From: Myxococcales bacterium
GTDB lineage: Bacteria; Myxococcota_A; Polyangia; Polyangiales; Polyangiaceae
DNA length: 7,550 bases
Assembly (NCBI GenBank): GCA_013298325.1
Contig: JAAFHJ010000227.1
Coordinates: 1-7,550 of the forward strand
Direction of reading: 5' to 3'
Position numbers and translations under genes: made by a program. Positions 5,363 to 7,550 of this stretch are shown piece by piece. Under the pieces are notes generated by a model. That model did not search any database and had not been told where the DNA came from. It worked only from the letters and a program-made list of their open reading frames with translations. The number at the start of each line of letters is the position of its first letter. The stretch's first letter is position 1.

Positions 5363-5937
5363 ATCGCAGCATCGTTCTCGAAGGGAACGAGACGGGCTTC
5401 GCGACGACGAAGTTCGATTCCTTGCTCAATTGGGCGCGCAAGTACTCGCTGTTCCAGTACCCGTTCATCACGGCGTGCTGCGGGATGGAGTTCATGTCGC
5501 TCGCGGGCCCGCGCTTCGACATTGCGCGATTTGGCGCCGAAGCACCGCGCTTCTCGCCGCGCCAGAGCGACCTGCTTTGGGTCGTCGGGACGATTTCCCA
5601 GCGCCAAGCACCCGCACTTCGCCGCATCTACGAACAGATGATGGAACCGAAGTGGGTTCTCGCATTCGGCACCTGCGCGAGCTGCGGCGGTTTTTACGAT
5701 AACTACGCGACCGTTCCAGGCATCGACAAGATCATCCCGACTGACGTGTACATTCCCGGCTGCCCGCCCCGCCCGGAAGCGGTCATTGATGGCCTGCTTT
5801 TGCTGCAGGACAAGATCGCCCGCGGCGACCGCACTCCCGGCATTGTGAAGCCCCGTGAAGACGTCGCGACCCTCGGAAATGTGAACGGTCTCGTGAAGCT
5901 CGAAAAGAAGAGCTCGAGCAAGAAGGCAGAACGATGA
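5350..5937 (+). CDS. nuoB: NADH-quinone oxidoreductase subunit B (cluster N2 subunit)
   Basis: NuoB (PSST homologue) holds the terminal [4Fe-4S] cluster N2 that passes electrons to quinone. The product is 195 residues. Cluster ligands are visible as the adjacent Cys43-Cys44 in ITACCGMEF, Cys109 in FGTCASCGG and Cys138 in the IPGCPPRPEA motif. Other family marks are AGPRFDIARFG (52-62), SPRQSDLLWVVGTIS (69-83) and DVYIPGCPPRP (132-142). An extra Cys112 follows Cys109 in a place where many NuoB proteins have Ser. The C-terminus ends in a lysine- and serine-rich tail (about 178-195). The frame is open further upstream through nuoA, but ATG 5350 has a good ribosome-binding site and gives a normal length. 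It overlaps nuoA by 13 bases and nuoC by 4 bases (ATGA), so translation of the three genes is probably coupled. Confidence 0.96.
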   Translation: MGEVNRSIVLEGNETGFATTKFDSLLNWARKYSLFQYPFITACCGMEFMSLAGPRFDIARFGAEAPRFSPRQSDLLWVVGTISQRQAPALRRIYEQMMEPKWVLAFGTCASCGGFYDNYATVPGIDKIIPTDVYIPGCPPRPEAVIDGLLLLQDKIARGDRTPGIVKPREDVATLGNVNGLVKLEKKSSSKKAER

Positions 5938-6521
5938 GCGCGAAGGTCGTCGATGCGCTGAAGGCCACTTTCGGCGCCGCAATCTTGGAGAATCATGCCC
6001 ATTGTGGCGACGACACTGTCGTCGTTGAGGCCTCCAAGTGGCTCGAAGTCGCGACGTTCCTCAAGAACGATCCGGCGATGAAGTTCGACATGCTCAGCGA
6101 CCTCTGCGCCGTCGATTACCCGGATCGCCTCCCGCGCTTTGAAGTCGTGATCCACCTCTATTCTATCTCTCTTGGACACCGCATCCGCGTGAAGGCGCGC
6201 GTCGGCGACGAAGAGGGGGACGGCGCAGAAATCGCTACCGTGACCGAGCTGTGGCCCGGCGCGAACTGGTTCGAGCGCGAGACCTACGACATGAACGGGA
6301 TCGTGTTCCAGGGCCACCCGGACCTGCGTCGCATCCTGCTCTACCCGGAATTTGAAGGATTTCCGCTGCGTAAGGACTACCCGGCCGCACGAACGCAGCC
6401 GCTCGTCGCCTACCGCACCGAAGCCGAGGCGGGTCTCCCCCTGGAGAAGCTCGCCCCCTTCCGCGAGGACGAAGGCATGGCCTTTGGTCGCCGCGAACTC
6501 CCGACTTCGGAACCTTCCTGA
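5934..6521 (+). CDS. nuoC: NADH-quinone oxidoreductase subunit C (30-kDa subunit)
   Basis: NuoC is a peripheral-arm subunit that contacts NuoD and NuoB and carries no cofactor. The product is 195 residues and is a stand-alone subunit, not a NuoCD fusion as in E. coli. The early part has LSDLCAVDYPDR (54-65), a family-typical strand-turn. The 30-kDa signature lies at about 114-136, starting ERETYDMNGIVF and followed by GHPDLRRILL, preceded by ELWPGANWF (105-113). It continues into FPLRKDYP (143-150), then a 45-residue polar tail. ATG 5934 overlaps the nuoB stop by 4 bases, and AGAAGG (5921-5926) is a reasonable ribosome-binding site 7 bases upstream. Nine bases separate it from nuoD. Confidence 0.95.
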   Translation: MSAKVVDALKATFGAAILENHAHCGDDTVVVEASKWLEVATFLKNDPAMKFDMLSDLCAVDYPDRLPRFEVVIHLYSISLGHRIRVKARVGDEEGDGAEIATVTELWPGANWFERETYDMNGIVFQGHPDLRRILLYPEFEGFPLRKDYPAARTQPLVAYRTEAEAGLPLEKLAPFREDEGMAFGRRELPTSEPS

Positions 6522-6526
6522 GGAAA
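6520..6526 (+). promoter_or_regulatory. Shine-Dalgarno deciding the nuoD start
   Basis: GAGGAAA overlaps the nuoC stop codon and ends 4 bases before ATG 6531. It supports 6531 over the in-frame ATG at 6588, which has only GGAG three bases upstream. Confidence 0.6.
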
Positions 6527-6530
6527 CCCC

Positions 6531-7550
6531 ATGGAGCCTATCGATCTCGATCTCGAAGAAGGGGAACTCGAGCTCCCGTCGGAGCCGATGCACCTCAACA
6601 TGGGCCCCTCCCACCCGGCCATGCACGGCACCGTCCGTTGCGTGCTCGAACTGGAAGGTGAGACCATCACGAAGGCCGACGTTCAAATCGGGTACCTTCA
6701 CCGCGGCTTTGAGAAGATGTGCGAGCGCGGGACCTGGGCGCAGGTCTTCCCGTACGCCGACCGACTCAATTACGTGTCGCCGATGTTGAACAATGTCGGT
6801 TATTCGTTGGCTGTCGAGAAGCTCTGCAACATCGCAGTTCCCGATCGCTGCCAATGGTACCGGATGGCGCTCGGCGAAATCGCCCGCATTTCCGACCATT
6901 TGACGTGCACCGGCGCCATGGCCATGGAGCTCGGCGCGTTCACGCCGTTCCTGTGGTTCATCAAAGCGCGCGACATGCTGTGGGACGTTCTCGAAGAAGA
7001 GACCGGCGCCCGCATGACGCACTCCTTCGGCCGCATCGGCGGTATGGCGAAGCCGCCGACGAAGGCCTTCAAAGAACTGATCCGCACGGCGCTGCCGAAG
7101 GTGCTCGGTTTGATGGACGAAGGGGAGAAGATGCTCCTCGAGAACCGGATCTTCATTGATCGTCTCGAGAACGTGGGCGTCATCTCTGCGGCAGACGCGA
7201 TCGGTCTCTCGTGGACGGGCCCCTGCCTCCGCGCGACCGGCGTCTCCTACGACGTCCGCAAGGCGCACCCCTACTTGAAGTACGACGAAGTCGAGTTCAA
7301 CGTACCGGTCGGCACCAAAGGGGACACCCTCGATCGCTTCCTCGTTCGTCTTGCCGAGTGCCGTGAATCGTACAAGATTCTCCAGCAGATCTGCGACAAG
7401 ATGGCCGATGACGGGCCGGTCAATACCGACGACCCGCGCGTGATGCTGCCCGAGAAATCCGAGGTGTACAACACCATCGAGGGGACGATTCAGCACTTCA
7501 AGATCATCATGGAAGGGGCGAAAGTCCCGGCCGGGGAAGTCTACTCCTAC
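6531..7550 (+). CDS. nuoD: NADH-quinone oxidoreductase subunit D (49-kDa subunit), 3'-partial
   Basis: NuoD forms the quinone-binding cavity with NuoB. The frame is open from 6531 to the window end (340 codons) with no stop; the family is usually about 400 residues, so roughly 60 residues lie beyond. Visible motifs are MGPSHPAMHG (24-33), IGYLHRGFEK (53-62), then DRLNYVSPM (77-85), SFGRIGGMAKPP in the middle, and the TGPCLRATGVSYDVRK stretch. His28, His32 and Tyr81 match the histidine pair and tyrosine known to line the quinone site in the 49-kDa subunit. The first 19 residues are unusually acidic (eight Asp/Glu); starting at ATG 6588 (Met20) would give a more usual N-terminus, but the ribosome-binding site favours 6531. 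It is split from nuoC, as in most bacteria outside the enterics. Later nuo genes should follow downstream. Confidence 0.95.
   Translation, partial: MEPIDLDLEEGELELPSEPMHLNMGPSHPAMHGTVRCVLELEGETITKADVQIGYLHRGFEKMCERGTWAQVFPYADRLNYVSPMLNNVGYSLAVEKLCNIAVPDRCQWYRMALGEIARISDHLTCTGAMAMELGAFTPFLWFIKARDMLWDVLEEETGARMTHSFGRIGGMAKPPTKAFKELIRTALPKVLGLMDEGEKMLLENRIFIDRLENVGVISAADAIGLSWTGPCLRATGVSYDVRKAHPYLKYDEVEFNVPVGTKGDTLDRFLVRLAECRESYKILQQICDKMADDGPVNTDDPRVMLPEKSEVYNTIEGTIQHFKIIMEGAKVPAGEVYSY

Noticed and set aside
5703..7496. 597-codon open frame on the minus strand across nuoB, nuoC and nuoD
   Set aside because: It lies fully antisense to three clear complex I genes. Long antisense frames arise from the C/G third-position bias of this DNA, and the translation shows no recognisable motif.

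Overview
The window is high-GC bacterial DNA (roughly 60-65% G+C by eye) with dense, single-strand coding. Every supported gene is on the + strand. Separate nuoA, nuoB, nuoC and nuoD genes, several lineage-type TPR proteins and strong C/G third-position bias suggest a deltaproteobacterial/myxobacterial (Myxococcota) chromosome. This assignment is an inference from gene style, not from a database match. Nothing looks like a mobile element, CRISPR array, rRNA or tRNA.

Layout. (1) Positions 1-638 hold the substrate-binding part of a LysR-type regulator; its DNA-binding half lies before the window. (2) Positions 639-686 are a short gap with a GC-rich inverted repeat. (3) Positions 687-4760 hold four tightly packed genes that look like one transcription unit. 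Two are secreted helical-repeat (TPR-like) proteins overlapping by one base. The third is a TIGR02757/DUF2400 protein that starts directly after the previous stop. The fourth is a 381-residue protein with an unknown N-terminal part and C-terminal TPRs, 16 bases further on. (4) Positions 4761-5002 are a 242-base gap with several inverted repeats, a candidate sigma70-type promoter and two back-to-back hairpins just before the nuoA ribosome-binding site. (5) Positions 5003-7550 hold nuoA, nuoB, nuoC and the first 340 codons of nuoD, the start of a respiratory complex I (NADH:quinone oxidoreductase) operon that continues past the window.

How the genes work together. NuoA is a membrane subunit at the junction of the two arms of complex I. 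NuoB carries the terminal cluster N2, and NuoC and NuoD complete the quinone-reducing module. Overlaps of 13 bases (A/B) and 4 bases (B/C) and a 9-base gap (C/D) support a coupled operon. The 687-4760 block has no evident link to complex I. Two of its products appear to be exported, and one looks like a relative of Fe-S DNA glycosylases.

The most interesting points are: the TIGR02757 protein carries both an endonuclease III-like VDTH motif and a C-X8-C-X2-C-X5-C cluster motif at endonuclease III-like spacing; the nuoA leader is structured; and NuoB has an extra cysteine three residues after a cluster N2 ligand. I saw no clear sign of a wholly new multi-gene system.
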